A stretch of 64,000 nt of DNA from Corylus avellana (GCF_901000735.1 NC_081542.1:27915093-27979092), one strand, 5' to 3'; positions 31,434 to 43,980 are shown, numbered from the stretch's first letter. The notes: generated from the sequence alone by a model not told the origin. Made by a program: numbers and translations.

Positions 31434-32017
31434 CCTTTCCCTTGGAAAAGCATTTGGCGCACCAAGGCTCCTTTGAAAGTGGCCTTTTTCGCTTGGACAG
31501 TCGCGCTTGGAAAGATTCTTACTTTGGACAATGTTCGGAAGAGAGGTATTGTGGTGATAAATCGTTGTTCCATGTGTGAATTAGATGGGGAGTCTGTTGA
31601 CCACCTCTTTCTACACTATGGGGTGGCACGCACCTTATGGAATGCCATTTTTATTCGGTTTGGCTTGTGTTGGGTTATCCGGGTAACGTAAGAAAATGTT
31701 TGATTCTTGGTGGACGGGTGGTAAAACTAGCAACGCCGTTGTGTGGAAAATGGTCCTCTCTGCCGCATGTGGTGCATTTGGAACGAGAGAAATGCAAGAA
31801 GTTTTGAAGACTTGGCTAGGAATTTAGAGGACCTTATACATTTTTTCTTGTACACCCTCTTCACTTAGACTGCTGGTTGGCTTGCGCCTATAGTGATCAG
31901 CTCCAAGATTTTTTTTTTTATGTTTTCTTCTTCTTAGTTGCTCTCTTGTATACTCCCGGTGTACTAGGGTTGCGCCCCTCTACGCCTTTGATATATATAT
32001 CTTTATTTATCAAAAAA
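31434..32017 (+). mobile_element. 5'-truncated LINE in allantoinase exon 10
   Basis: The same insertion as at 23155-23740, with the same 18-bp target duplication (31416-31433 and 32018-32035). It encodes the zf-RVT domain and ends in an A-rich tail. Here the frame is broken after CWVI by small indels near 31678-31690. Its strand is opposite to allantoinase. Confidence 0.92.
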
Positions 32018-33751
32018 AATAGCTGCCTCCTCCCTAATTTGAAATAAAAAAGAATATCGCAAATCATATAAAATGGCATTCATAGAATCAAGCCAAATAC
32101 AGAAGATTTTCTCCTGAAATGCTAGAGGAACCACTTTCTGATCACTTCTAGGGGGAAAAGACAGTTACCAACTTTTCTCAGTTTTGAAGGGCATGAAAAA
32201 TTTTAGAAAGTATTTCTCCAATTTCAGAAGGTGGTCAAAACTAGAGTTCCATTGTGAAAATATGTATCTATGGTTTATATTTGTGAATCATCATGGCTAA
32301 TACATATATTGTGTGTACTGGGATTTTCTAACATGATCCATGATGCCGATACTCGAGATGTATCTACCAGGTTGATGCCGAATGCATGTAAATTAAATCA
32401 CAGGGGTCTGAATGGGTGATTGGCCAAACCAGTATGTACTTCAATCAAAAAGTATTTTATTTCATAAAATTGTTCATCTTGAGGATCAAGTATAAATCAA
32501 GCAATAGCTGAATAGCTTCCTTATCAGTTCACAAAGTCATAAGCAATATCTTACCATGACGGTGGCCTAGTCTGAAGATAGGTTGAGTAAGAACGAGGAT
32601 CATGGCTACCATCTTTAAGTTCCAGGTCGCTTTCAGATTCTTGTTGAATCTCTGCATGTACAAGTAGTGGTCTTCTGTATTTTGCAAGTACAGACAGTCC
32701 CTCCTGAGGAACAAATAATTGCATATCTTATGCAAGTACACTAAAATACATAAGTATTGCAAGAGATAGAGACTCAATTTAGTAAAAGAAATCACATCAT
32801 CCAACCCCTGAAATAATCTCTTCAAAAAGGCATTATATGCAAGCATGATTTCTATTGCAATAGAGGCAACCTAGATTACTATTCATGCAACATAAATGAA
32901 ATTATTTAATTGGAAGAGATATGCACATTTGGACTAAATATCAGGAAACATACCTTAATATGACTGGCATTTGTCATAGGAAAGTCATTGATCCCCGAAG
33001 GACACATAAAAGACTACAAAAAACATAGAAAACTTTATCAGGTAATCCCAATGCTACACCTATCAGACAAAGAAAAGTTAGTCATGATGGTCTAGAGACT
33101 ATATGCATACTAATGTTGTTATATTTCATCATATAATTACTTGTATTATCAAAATTGAATGATCATAATGGAATTAGAAACCTACATGATAGATATTACC
33201 ACAATGTTTCCAATTTTAGCCGGTAGAACCATTTTTACAAGTTGGCCAAATAGAAAGTTCCTAAGATCAATAAATGGTTGGTACTATGCCCACAAAGCTA
33301 TACTTCACAAGTTGGAATTGTTATAAGTTCCAGAGCACCACAGAACTAAACCCCTGAAACTTAGGCTCTGTGAATTGATGCTGGATCTTGAGTTACAGTC
33401 CTTAGCTAGAGAGCACCACATCATCTATCTTAGAATGATTAATTTAGTCGACAAACTGATTAAGGAAAAAGAGAAGTGATACAATCAAACTTTAGGCATG
33501 GCAATCCCCCATGACAGCCAAACTAGCCAATATCATCCAAAAGTCATTTTTGGCAAAATTAAGAATCAGAAGAAACAAGGAATTGGAGGTACTGTTGTTC
33601 CAATTGGGAAATATTATCAACAGAGTAGTCTTAGTCGTTTCCACAGTTCTCATGTGTAAGCATGTGAAGGAGATGCCTAACATGTTATTAATTGCCATGG
33701 AAGAAAGGCAGAGATGACTGTCAAGGTTTGAAACTCAGATCACATCATTAA

Positions 33752-34034
33752 GGATTCATTTGATAAACGATTTTGTTTCGGTTTCGGTTCGATACCGTAG
33801 CAAAAATTAATTGATGTAAAAAAAAGTAAGAATGTTTTTTTTGAAAAAGTGAAAAAGTAAGAATGTTTGGTATGGAAAAATGAAAAAATTTTGTTTTGTA
33901 GTGATTTTTTTATTTGAATAGTAATAAAAAATGATTGATGTGACGTAAAAAGTAAGAGAATGTTGGAAAAATGAAAAAGTGGGATAAATAGTGTTGTGCC
34001 GAAATCATGCCAAAACCGTTAATCAAACAAACCC
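33752..34034. mobile_element. PIF/Harbinger-type MITE in allantoinase intron 7
   Basis: Inverted ends GGATTCATTTGATAAACG and GGGTTTGTTTGATTAACG with TAA on both sides, the usual 3-bp target duplication. About 283 bp, non-coding. Confidence 0.75.
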
Positions 34035-35632
34035 TAAAATAGAATGCAATTCTTCTCCTCTAGTTCTTGATCTAAGAAAGCATTATCCAACCTTTTGCAT
34101 GTCTTGAAATAGAGAGGAAAAGAAAAACTGAGCATAATAGTTTTGCACCTTTTTTGTGGCTCAAAACAACTGACAGTGATCTTATATATGCTAAACAGTT
34201 TTAGAGTTTTTGGGTTGTTAATGCATCAATGAAGTGAATCGATAAACTAAGAATGATCAATGACAACTGACAATACTCCTGAAATAGTTACCTTCAAACC
34301 AAGAACACCAGCATTTAGGAGACCCTCAAGAATACTTGAGTTGAATGCATTTTCAGGAACTAAACCTCCCCAGAAACCTGTTGGTGGTATAGTTAATAGA
34401 CAATAGTCCAGGAATTATCATTAGGCTAAGGAATAGTTTCAGGAGCATACCAACATCAACATAAATTCTCTCCTCTGCAGCTTCAATCTATCAAGCAGAA
34501 GCATTAAAGACAATTTATAAATTAAAAAAAAAAAAAAACCAGTAGTTAGTTGAAATTATCTGCAACTACTTACTACCCCATTAAAATGCATAAGTTCATT
34601 TTTAAACAAAATGAGACGGATGCATTACTACAATATAGAAAGGTCACCGAAATGATTAAAAAAAAAAATTAAGGGCCAAAACAAAGTAATGCACTGCTGC
34701 TCATCTGTCCATACCTTGAGTTTCAAAGTCTCTTGAGACACAGTTGAAGGAAAATTATTTAGAGGCATGTCAACCAATGTTGTTATACCACCTGTAGAAA
34801 CACAGTGATACCAAATTATTTGGGTGTGGAACAGAAGAGATCAACACACAAGAGTCAGAACTTTTGGTACTGCATGAGAATTATTTGACATTTAATAGAC
34901 AAAGAAAAATCAAATTGTGATATTAGATGTCAACAGGGCGGTTTTGGAAAGCCAGTAAATTCAGCAGAAATAATCAATTAAAAATTTTTTGTCCACAGGA
35001 CCTTTGAAACACAAATTTAAATGAGGGAGATTGCCACACCTGCAGCAGCTGCCTTAGTCCCTGAAGGAAATCTTTCCCATTCTGCTCTTCCAGGATCATC
35101 AAGATGTGCATGCCTGCCATGAACAAAATCAAAATGAATATCTTATATATTTTGTTAAAATAAGTTATCGTTTTATACTTAAAACCAATGCTGAAATTTG
35201 CTTTGGATTAATGACAAGAAGATACCAAAACGGCATATATCATGAATCATAGAAGTTTGTAAATCAATATGTTGTCTTTTGCAGAACACTACACAAAATT
35301 TGGCACCAGATTTATGCAACCATTTATTATGCTAAATTATATACACACCATGAAGAAATAGACCACAAGAAAGAGAGATGTTTTACACAGCTTACACGTC
35401 AATCAGGCCAGGCATGACACAAGCCTCTCCATAATCAACTATATGCCCCACCTTGGAACTGCCACGCCCATCCTCTTCTTTAACAATGGATGCAATCTTC
35501 CCTCCCCTTATTTCCACTGCCCATTTATGCATTTCATTACAAAAATACATTAATTAAGCTGAAAAATGATAATCATAACAATATTTGTAGAATGATTCAA
35601 CATTTAGCCTTACACTAACAACAGTAAATTAG

Positions 35633-35805
35633 GGTCCGTTTGGTTTGCAATTTCACGATGTGTGATTTAAAAATAACGATTTTTTAAAACGCAGTCAAAT
35701 CGTGCACTTTAAAAATGCACTCCCAAACCACAGCGATTTGGTTTAAAATTACACTTTTTGCTGGGAAATCGCAATCCCAAATGTTAAACAAGTAGATTAT
35801 AACAA
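35633..35805. repeat. MITE-like repeat in allantoinase intron 2
   Basis: Begins GGGTCCGTTTGGTTTGCAAT, a typical MITE end, followed by AT-rich DNA with internal complementarity (AATCGC-containing stretches). The right end is less clear. Confidence 0.5.
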
Positions 35806-36326
35806 GGTTCTTATATTCTATAATCCACAATCCTCTGTTTTTTTCTTCATGGGGGATCAATTAAGAAGTAAACAAACCTGCACCAGAAATGACACCTTGT
35901 GGTGTCACAATGCGCTTGCTCGTTATCCAATAACTCTGGTGAGGAAGAAGGCTGCACTCCTTGTGAGACAACTGACATTAAATGTCAAATTCAATCAGCA
36001 TAGGATTCACGTGAATAATTAAAAAGTACTCAAAAATGCTCCTCTGTTTTTCTGAAGATAGTAAATGAAAAACCGCTGCTTAAATCCCAGATTACAAGTT
36101 TACAACTTTTTTGGGTTTTCAATTTTTTTTTTTTTTTTGGGTGAAATGGCTTTGCTTATTTGAGATTAACAAATCCCAACACCAACAAAACAAAAGTCAA
36201 CTCCATTTTCTCACAAGAAGCAATATAGCCAGACCTTGGAAGAGTTCTGGGCGTAGAAGAAGAGGAAAAAAGAAGCGAGCAGTGCCAGCAGAGGTAACAC
36301 CCTCCATAGCAGCACAGACGCCATTT

Positions 36327-36365
36327 CTCTCTCTCTCTCTCTCTCTCTGTCTCGCACACACACAC
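36327..36365. repeat. CT microsatellite upstream of allantoinase start
   Basis: (CT)n followed by (CA)n directly beside the start codon, so (GA)n in the 5' leader of the allantoinase transcript. Confidence 0.85.
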
Positions 36366-36930
36366 AGTCTCAGAGACGAGGCGTCGACGAGGTTTTGTGA
36401 ATTTCCAAAAGTCATATATTTACGTCACCCGCGGGGGACGGAGATAGTTAACGTCGATCGCCGGCCAATGACATAGCTACAGCACTGGGCATGAAGTATT
36501 TGCATACACTCTTTGGCTTCGGCTCCTCATGGCCTTGTTGGTGTTATCCGACCGTCCGGTTCTTTCAGCCACGTACTACTGGAACCTCTGATTTGCCTGT
36601 GCACATCTTTCTTTTCGGCCACCCTTACTAACGTCCTCTAATCTTTTTCGTTTTAATTTTTAATATTTTTTTTTACTTGACCTGCCAATTTCATCACCAG
36701 TAAAATATTAGCGAATTATAATTGATAAAATTGAATAAAACCAATTATAATTGACCTATATAATCTTATATTTATATCCTTAACTTGACACATGACAGTA
36801 GAGTTGATAATTTTTTACAAGACTTATGAATTTGACATAAATCCAATACAAAATTAGTTGATTATGGTTGACGGGTTTTACATGTTTAATTAAATAGTTC
36901 AAGTTATAGTTGACTTATATAGTCTTATAT
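36366..36930. other. Allantoinase upstream DNA
   Basis: No gene seen. The GC-rich first 250 bp may hold the promoter. AT-rich DNA follows. Confidence 0.45.
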
Positions 36931-36934
36931 TTTT

Positions 36935-37050
36935 TTTTATTTTTTTGATATGTCCGGGAAGGGGGAGAAAAGATTCGAACTAGTGACATCCGCTTCATGA
37001 GGCGTGGTCCACACCCGATTAAGTTACCCCTTAGAGACTATAGTCTTATA
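36935..37050 (-). mobile_element. SINE-like element
   Basis: On the minus strand it has a tRNA-like box A region (TAACTTAATCGGGTGTGG), a box B-like AGTTCGAATC and an A-rich tail. A fragment of the same repeat lies at 7355-7405. Confidence 0.6.
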
Positions 37051-37190
37051 CTTATGTCTTAACATGAAAAGCAAATTGGAACCCAATATGCGAAGAAGAA
37101 AAATAATAATAAACCAAGAAAAAAAGTACAAAATAAAATAAAATAAAAATAAGCCCACAAGCATCGCCGTGGGTCTACTTAAAAAAAATG

Positions 37191-37553
37191 GGTAAAGTTT
37201 ATTTAACCCTATTAAACTATCACTCCAATGACAATCTACTCCTCAAATTATCAATTACGACAATTTACCCTCAAAACTATCAAAACAATGACAATAGATT
37301 CCTCAATGCTAGCAAAATGACAAAAATACCCCTATATAATTTTCAATAAGACAAAAATATCCTTAAAATTTGAAGAAAAATTTTTTTTTTAATATTTTTT
37401 ATTTATTTTATTAAGAGTAATTTCATCATTTTATTAAAATTTGAGATATATTGTCATTGTTTTGATAGTTTGTGGGGTATATTGTCTTAATTGATAGTTT
37501 GAAGGATAAATTGTCATTGGAATAATAATTTGAGTGAATTAAGTAGGCTTTAA
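37191..37553. mobile_element. MITE with inverted ends of about 100 bp
   Basis: Imperfect inverted ends share AAACTATCAAAACAATGACAA and CCAATGACAAT blocks. It is AT-rich and non-coding. Confidence 0.75.
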
Positions 37554-37559
37554 AAAAAA

Positions 37560-39676
37560 AAAAAAAAAAAAAAAAAGTCACTTCACTTGTCAAGGAATGG
37601 AACAAGGCCAGATCACATGGATTCGTTCGGGGCCCTGCAGAATGCCGATCGGTGAAACCCACCCAAATTTAAAAAGAGCACACAACAGAGACAAAAAAAT
37701 GAACAGTCAGACCGACTCAGACAGCACTCTATCAGTCCTAATGCTTTTTATATTGGTAAATGATAAGGTTTTCTACTTTAAAATATATAAAAAAAAAAAA
37801 TCATGGAATTTACGTAAAAATTTAAATTATTAATCTTGTTGGTAAGTAATCTATTGCTATATGATTGGTTGGTAGGACACGATTGGAATCTGAATCAAAC
37901 AAAAACCACTACATGAATATTCATAATGCACTGAATGGTGGGTTAAAAGGGAAGAGAGAGATAGAGAGAGAGAAAGGGTGCTTTGCTGTAAATTTGTAAT
38001 GGTTCAATTTTGGATTTCAAACTTTTACCCCAAAATGATTTAGTTTTATTTTCGAATTAGAGATGTGATTTACTCCAACTGATACCAAACTAATTCTACA
38101 TCAATATGTTTTTTTTTTTTTTTTTTTCTTTTTCTTTTAACAAAAAATCAAGTTGTAGCTTTCACTTAAGAAATACTATGTTGCTATGATATTATAATAG
38201 AGAAATACTATGGATCAATAAATTTCTTATATTTGGCTCGTCTTCTCCTATAAATACAATAAATTAATCATTAGATGTATGTAGTCCATTATTAACCCAT
38301 AATATTTCTCATTATGATATCTATGTAGATTTTGGTATGGTTTGATCGGTTATGGGAAGAGACGGAGCCAACTTTAAGTTTTAGGAGGCCAATTGGCAAA
38401 AAATACTTGAAATTATTTTTTTTTACCTTAAAAATTTTTTTTAGCCTTCAATTTTTTGTTCCTTGTAATTTGGGGGGGACTAGGGACACTACCAGTCCCC
38501 CCCAGGGTTTTTGAGAGGCCCTTAATTCCCTTTGCCTGATTCTAATTTCATACGGATCTAAGGTACTTTTGTTGGGGGGTTTTCTCTCTTGGATAGAACT
38601 AGAAACAAGGGAAACGGTTAAGACGGGTGAGTGTGCCGAAGATTAGTCCTCTTAGAAATCTTGGTCGCAGCCCAAGAAGAAAAAAAGAAAATATTACAAA
38701 TAATATCATCCACAAGAGGTGTTATATAAACTATTATCTCCTATTAAGATTTGGTGACATTTTTTCTCTTGTCCAATTTCTTTAAAATAAATTTTATAAT
38801 ATGACAAATATATAAATGAAAAATAATAAGAAATATAAAAGAGACAAAAATACAATGATCAAGGTGGTTCAGCAATATGCCTACATCCACATACTAAAGG
38901 CCTATAGGCTACATCTTGCTTTATTAAATAATTTGATTGTATATAAGAGTTTCATTATATAGAAGCTAAAGGGAGAGGAACTCCTTATATCTTAGCAATG
39001 TGGGACAAGAAGATGAAGCTTTTATATGAGTCAATGGCTAAAGCCTTTCTTCACTTGGACAATGTGGGACAACATACATTATCTCTAACAGGTACTATGT
39101 AGAAAAAAAAATGGGCTTGTCCCACATGGCCAAAGAGTAGGAGACGGTTCTCTCTCATTTAGTTAATTATCTGTTTAGAGTACTTTTGCGTTTCTTATTC
39201 AACTCTAACGTCATTTTTCCACTAACGAAATTTCTTTAGTATTCTTTTAGAAGAAAAAAAAAAGTGGGCTTAGATGAATGATTCTAAGTACCAATCTTTT
39301 CGCTTATAAACTATTTTCTTATATTAAGCTCTATATCATTTCTCCTCCTACCTAATTTCCTTAGTATTACTTTTTTTTTTAAAAATCCCAATAGCCCATA
39401 TCAATGTTCTGCGCATTAAATGATAATGCCAACTTCGGCTTGGGTTTGGGCTTGGGCTTAACAAGACTCTTTGGCTAGCTGAAAGTCAACCAGCCCATAT
39501 GATTATCACAGAGCAATTGCCCATTGGATTGTCAAGTCACATGTATTAGATTTGGGCCATTTGGCTACTCCAGTGAATTTGGCAATCAGGAATCAGGATT
39601 ACTTGTACTCTTGCTTGTGTTTTGGCCCGTTTGTTCATGTTATTTACTTTTTTGTTTTTTTGCTAGGGTTTACACG
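37560..39676. other. Intergenic AT-rich DNA
   Basis: No gene found. There are poly(A)/poly(T) runs, a (G)n-rich patch near 38470-38505, and an LTR-like stretch near 38860-39095 with two AATGTGGGACAA motifs that could be a solo LTR. Its ends were not resolved. Confidence 0.5.
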
Positions 39677-40719
39677 TAGGGCTGGGCACGGGTCGGGGCG
39701 GGGAATGGGCTTTTTTCCACCCGACCCGCAACTTGCGGGTTTGGATTTTCAACCCGCCACCCGAGCCCAATGACCAAGATCCGCGCGGGTCGGGTATTTG
39801 CGGTGCGGGTTTAATAACTGCGGGTCTTGCGGGTTTGCGGGTCGGGTTGGGTTTATTCACATGGCATTTTTGTAATCAATTCTTTCTTCGTATAATTTCA
39901 TCTTTTCCCAAGTACCAAACAGAAAAGAGAAGGGAGAGAAACCCAGCATAATCAGACCTTTGCAAGTTTGCAGAACTTATTTCACAGCTCATATCAGAGT
40001 TTTCTAGCACAGAGAAGTACTAAAAATATGATAGAAATACTGAAATACATATAGCAGATTCTTGAAAATCTAAGTTCTAACCCCATTTACTCTGACCAAA
40101 AAGAAAGAAAAGAAAAAAATATAAACAATTCTTTCTTCATATAATTTCATCTTTCCCAAGTTCCAAACAGAAAAGAGAGAGAGAGAGAACCCTTCTGATC
40201 TGAGATCGAGAGGCGAGATTCGAGAGTGACTCAGTGAGATGGGTCCGATCCAATGGCAGATCGAGAGGTGGGAACAGAAAAGAAGAGGTGACTAGAAAGG
40301 AAATAGGAAGAAAAACAATATATATATATAAAATAGTGCAGAGTTGCAGAAGAGCCCACTCAGTACTGCAAAGATTTAAAGAGAGGGGGAGTGGGACATG
40401 CATGCGTATGATTTAATCAAGTCTCAAGTCTGGGTAGCCTGGGTGAACCACCGTGAAGTCGCCGAAAGGGAGAAAGAGAGGCTGAATCCTGAATGAGTGA
40501 ATGGGATACGGAGTTAAGTGTCTAGGGTTTCCAAAATTTGTTTTTTTGGGTGTTTTAGGAGCGGGGCGGGGCGGGTACCCGCATAAATTTTTTTAGTAAA
40601 CCCGCCCCGCCCCGACCGAGTTTGATGTTTTCAACCCGAACCCGCGAAAATATACACTGAACCCGCACGGGGCGGGGCGGGGCGGGTCTTCGGGTTGGGC
40701 GGGTTTTTGCCCAGCCCTA
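39677..40719. mobile_element. hAT-like element with GC-rich ends
   Basis: Perfect 12-bp inverted ends TAGGGCTGGGCA, then GC-rich CGGGTCGGGGCGGG-type subterminal repeats on both sides. The flanking 8-mers do not match (TTTACACG and GAGATAAG), so the boundaries or history are unclear. Inside, a stretch of about 65 bp (ATTCTTTCTTCGTATAATTT) occurs twice, near 39879 and 40128. No transposase. Confidence 0.7.
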
Positions 40720-40769
40720 GAGATAAGTCCATTCATTCCGTTCTCCCTCAACTATCCTTCTCCCCCCAC

Positions 40770-40950
40770 TGTCAAGCACACTTAAAACATGTTTGGAATT
40801 GTGTTTAAGAAATAAATCTTTTAAGTAAAAAAGAACATTTTTTGACAAAAATTTCATACTTTCTCCTCCCAACAGTCAAGCACACTTAAAACATATTTGG
40901 AATTGTGTTTAAGAAATAGAGTTTTTAAGTCAAAAAACATTTTTTCTCAA
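40770..40950. repeat. Direct repeat, about 98-bp spacing
   Basis: GTCAAGCACACTTAAAACAT followed by a TTTGGAATTGTGTTTAAG block occurs twice. Probably a repeated MITE end, since CCAAACAGACCCTTAC near 41080 fits the opposite end. Confidence 0.6.
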
Positions 40951-41682
40951 AAGTGTGTTTTGGCTATTTTTAGACTTTTTAAACCCTTAAAAGTGCTTTA
41001 TACTTTTTTTTTTTTTTTTTTTCAAACGAACTTTTTGAGTGTTAAACATATTTTTAGGCCCCTTAAACATACATCCAAACAGACCCTTACAATTGTAAAC
41101 CCCATTGGCATCTTGAAACAAATAAAAGTTACATTTGCACCTACTAACTACATTTCCTCTAAAAAAAAAATAAAAAAATAAAAAAGATTTGAGCTAGGGA
41201 AAAGACAAATTAAGCAAAAACAAAGTTTCTGAAAGCATGGACTTTGCAACAATTGGTCCAAGTGGCAAAGGTCTTGGATTTTATGACATTTTCATCATAT
41301 CTAAGATTTGAATTCTTGTGGATGCAAACAATTCTTCACCTCTACGGAAATATCAAGTTTTACTCAATCCTTATGGGGAAGCGTCTTGCAAGAATTCAAT
41401 AGGTCACTAAATTATATTTGGGGCCAAAGAAAGCAACACGTTTAATCCAGTCATGGAAAATGCCAAAGTGGCATTAATTACCTTGTTACAAGTTTTACAA
41501 GCATATCATAAGGTATATAAAAAGGAGGGGCATTAAAGCTCACACAATAATAGAATATTTACATAAACTTCTATCCTATTTTGAAGTACCAAAGACCTTA
41601 CTCATAGCTAGTTGTTCGTCCAACCTTATACCCTATTTCTTTCTTTCCTTTTTATGTTTTTCTTTTTTTTAACACAAATTTC
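40951..41682. other. Intergenic DNA with possible promoter
   Basis: No ORF of note. GGTATATAAAAAGG near 41512-41525 resembles a TATA box, but no gene follows it convincingly. Confidence 0.4.
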
Positions 41683-41893
41683 CTTCAAACTAGTTTAAAG
41701 AAAATTTTATTCAACCTACTCTAATAAAGTATCAAGTGTCATATAATATATTTGGGTTTCTCAAAAATCAATATTTTGATTCATAAGTTAATAGAATAAT
41801 TAACAATAAATAATAATTAGGAATATTAAAGAAAACATGTGAAAAATGACACTTACCACTTATTAGAGTAGGTTGAAGGAATTTTTGTCCCAC
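41683..41893. mobile_element. MITE, about 210 bp
   Basis: Inverted ends share TTCAACCTACTCTAATAA and AAGTGTCAT. The centre is AT-rich. Confidence 0.8.
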
Positions 41894-42529
41894 TGAAAAT
41901 TAGCATGAACACACATACAAAGAGAAATTCCTAGTTCCTCCGCTGAGCCTACTTCACATGCAAAACCACGTCTACTATTTCACAACGAGAAGAAGATGAG
42001 GTAAATCAAAAGCAAATAAGGTGCGAATAGGATTCTCTCTATTTTATTTGAAATGGACAATATTTATTTAGTATAAAATAAGGGGCAATATTATTTGAAC
42101 ATTAAAATTGAATGATGATATTTACAATATTATCCCTCATTTTAAATTAAATGGATTATATTCCTTATTTGGTTAAGTTGTAGCTTCTTCGTCATTCCTT
42201 TTCTTCTTTTGCCAAAATCGATGGTACATTGGTCTTCGTTATAAACGATGGCATATTGTATTGCGAAAGACGCCGTTCGTCTGCTCCTCACCAGTTCGAA
42301 GTATTCTGAAAAGTTCGTCTGTTCCCAAGTTGTCTTTAAGGTTGTTGCTGTTGCCGATAGTTTCAGCACCGACATGGCGCAAGAAATTAAGATTTTTTTT
42401 GCATATTTTTTGCTATATTTTCGATGGTTGCACTGGTGGAATCTCAAAGCTAGGCTTTCAAATCAGTCTCTGACTCTCTGGATTCAATATTTCTTGGTCT
42501 CATTCTGCAGATCATTCAGTAAGGCTTCC

Positions 42530-43020
42530 GTCCAGAAATCTAAGCGGAAGCATATTCTCATGGATGTTTTTCAGGAACATGTCGCGGCCGCAGATCTTGA
42601 TCTCTCTGGGAGCTTCCTGGAAGGCTCTGTTCCACGTTGGTTTTGGTCCCGTCCGATCTTGATATGTGTTCATCTGTCCAGGAACTGGTTTGGAGGGATC
42701 ATTAGATCAAAGTCAAACGGTTCGTTCTCATGATTCATCGGTTCAGGTGCTCAATTTGTCAACCAACAGGTTCGCCAATCTGGTTCGGCTCTCTGTTTTT
42801 CCGAAGCACAGAATTATTGATTTTTTCTCTCAAACTCACTGACATTTCAAGCTGCAAAGTTTCCGGCAATGGCAAACCCATTTCGTTTCTTCCATCATTG
42901 AAGCATTTAGACTTGTCCAACGTACAACTGCATCAACGGTACTTTCCCTCCACTGATTTGTTAGATCTTTCCAACAAATCCATCAACGGTATTTTTCCCT
43001 TCCGATTTCAAGAAGTTAAA
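42530..43020 (+). pseudogene. LRR receptor-like-protein fragment
   Basis: Short plus-strand stretches read as leucine-rich repeats ([31 protein letters not shown], then LPSLKHLDLSNVQL) in shifting frames. This wording is typical of plant LRR receptor-like proteins, which are cell-surface receptors. Only about 150 codons remain, broken by stops and frameshifts, with no signal peptide or transmembrane part. Its second half is copied in reverse just downstream. Confidence 0.65.
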
Positions 43021-43242
43021 GGCCGCTGAGTGGAGGGAAATCGGAAGGGAAAGTACCGTTGATGGAGTTGTACGTTGGACAAGTCTAAATGCTTCAATGA
43101 TGGAAGAAACAAAATGGGTTTGACATTGCCGGAAATTTTGCAGCTTGAAATGTCGGTGAGGTTGCGGGAAAATCAAGAATGCTGTGCTTCGAAAAAACAG
43201 AGAGCCGAACCAGATTGGTGAACCTGTCGGTTGACAAATTGA
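42751..43242. repeat. Inverted duplication of LRR fragment
   Basis: Arms of about 200 bp (42751-42950 and 43029-43242) match with roughly 10% difference around a spacer of about 80 bp. Landmarks shared in reverse are CTTGTCCAACGTACAACT and AATCTGGTTCGGCTCTCTGT. A transcript of either strand would fold into a long hairpin. Confidence 0.88.
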
Positions 43243-43380
43243 TGATCCTTTAGTAAGTTATTAATGTTCCATTAGTACATTTGTATTATTAATTCCACTT
43301 CATAATTAAATAGCAACTATTTTATTTTCTAATTTTGATGAATTTTAAAATATTTCTATGGTTAGACACACTTAAGTTAT

Positions 43381-43707
43381 ACTATACAGCATATTTGCAT
43401 CTCGTCCCTATTTTATTGGGTTAATGTAGCAGTGTCTATCAGCTCAGATCAACCCTTGTTAAAAAAAAAAAAATTCAAGCACCGATTCACATTGGTCCAA
43501 TGGATTAAGACTTGAATGAGAGTAAAGTGTGTAGCATTGATATACTCCATGATTACCTAATTTGCTCACAAAGGCCCATAGTCCTTCATTATGTTTTTAC
43601 CACAATCATTTTTGAAGGTAATACAAAGGGCAAAACATATAAATCATTTGGGCTTCCTAAATATTATATATTGGATGAGCAAATGTAATTGATGCAATAG
43701 ATTGTCC
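43381..43707. repeat. Dispersed repeat, inverted copy at 7.4 kb
   Basis: The reverse-oriented counterpart of 7411-7750 (shared: TTATGTTTTACCACAATCAT with one change). Non-coding. Confidence 0.7.
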
Positions 43708-43980
43708 TAATAAGAAAATTGGAAAAACCTTCACATTTTTGTGGGAAAAAAAAAAATTGGGCTTGAACTTCCACCTAAGCCCAATGTACAATACTACCTT
43801 TGCAATTTTCCATCTTGAGCTTCCTTTGTGAAGGCATCCAATAGGTAATTCGGTCCAGAAACAAAGAAGTCAATGGTCCAGCACGTTTTTAATTTCAAAT
43901 TTCAGTTAAGAAAAAACTAATAATGGACACATAAAATATTGATAATTTGAGAAAACTCATTATTATTAAAATGAGAACTT

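Larger units (their letters stand above)
24590..32491 (+). repeat. Tandem duplication unit B
   Basis: Second unit of the duplication. Unlike unit A, it lacks the hAT insertion, has extra promoter-like and GA-rich DNA at 25375-26230, and continues past its match with unit A into the rest of the allantoinase gene. Confidence 0.9.
31305..36324 (-). pseudogene. ALN: Allantoinase gene, split by LINE and 3'-truncated
   Basis: Allantoinase hydrolyses allantoin to allantoate in ureide catabolism and is an ER-linked metalloenzyme in plants. Ten exons can be traced on the minus strand: 36324-36235, 35971-35878, 35516-35396, 35113-35040, 34791-34715, 34487-34451, 34377-34292, 33013-32954, 32703-32555 and 32033-31305. 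Exon 1 gives a hydrophobic signal anchor. Later landmarks are KRIVTPQGVISGA, the HAH metal site followed by LDDPGR, TTLVDMPLNN, FWGGLVPEN, LLVHAE and GGPAEGAQLHIVHL. All introns are GT-AG. Exon 10 contains a LINE, and the exons for the last third (including the final metal ligand) are absent downstream. This copy is therefore very probably dead, though exons 1-9 are intact. Confidence 0.9.

Noticed and set aside
38860..39095. Solo LTR
   Set aside because: AATGTGGGACAA motifs suggest an LTR, but neither TG/CA ends nor a target duplication could be fixed by eye.
39669..40727. Clean hAT insertion with 8-bp target duplication
   Set aside because: The 12-bp inverted ends are perfect, but the flanking 8-mers differ. 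The element call is kept while the intact-insertion claim is dropped.
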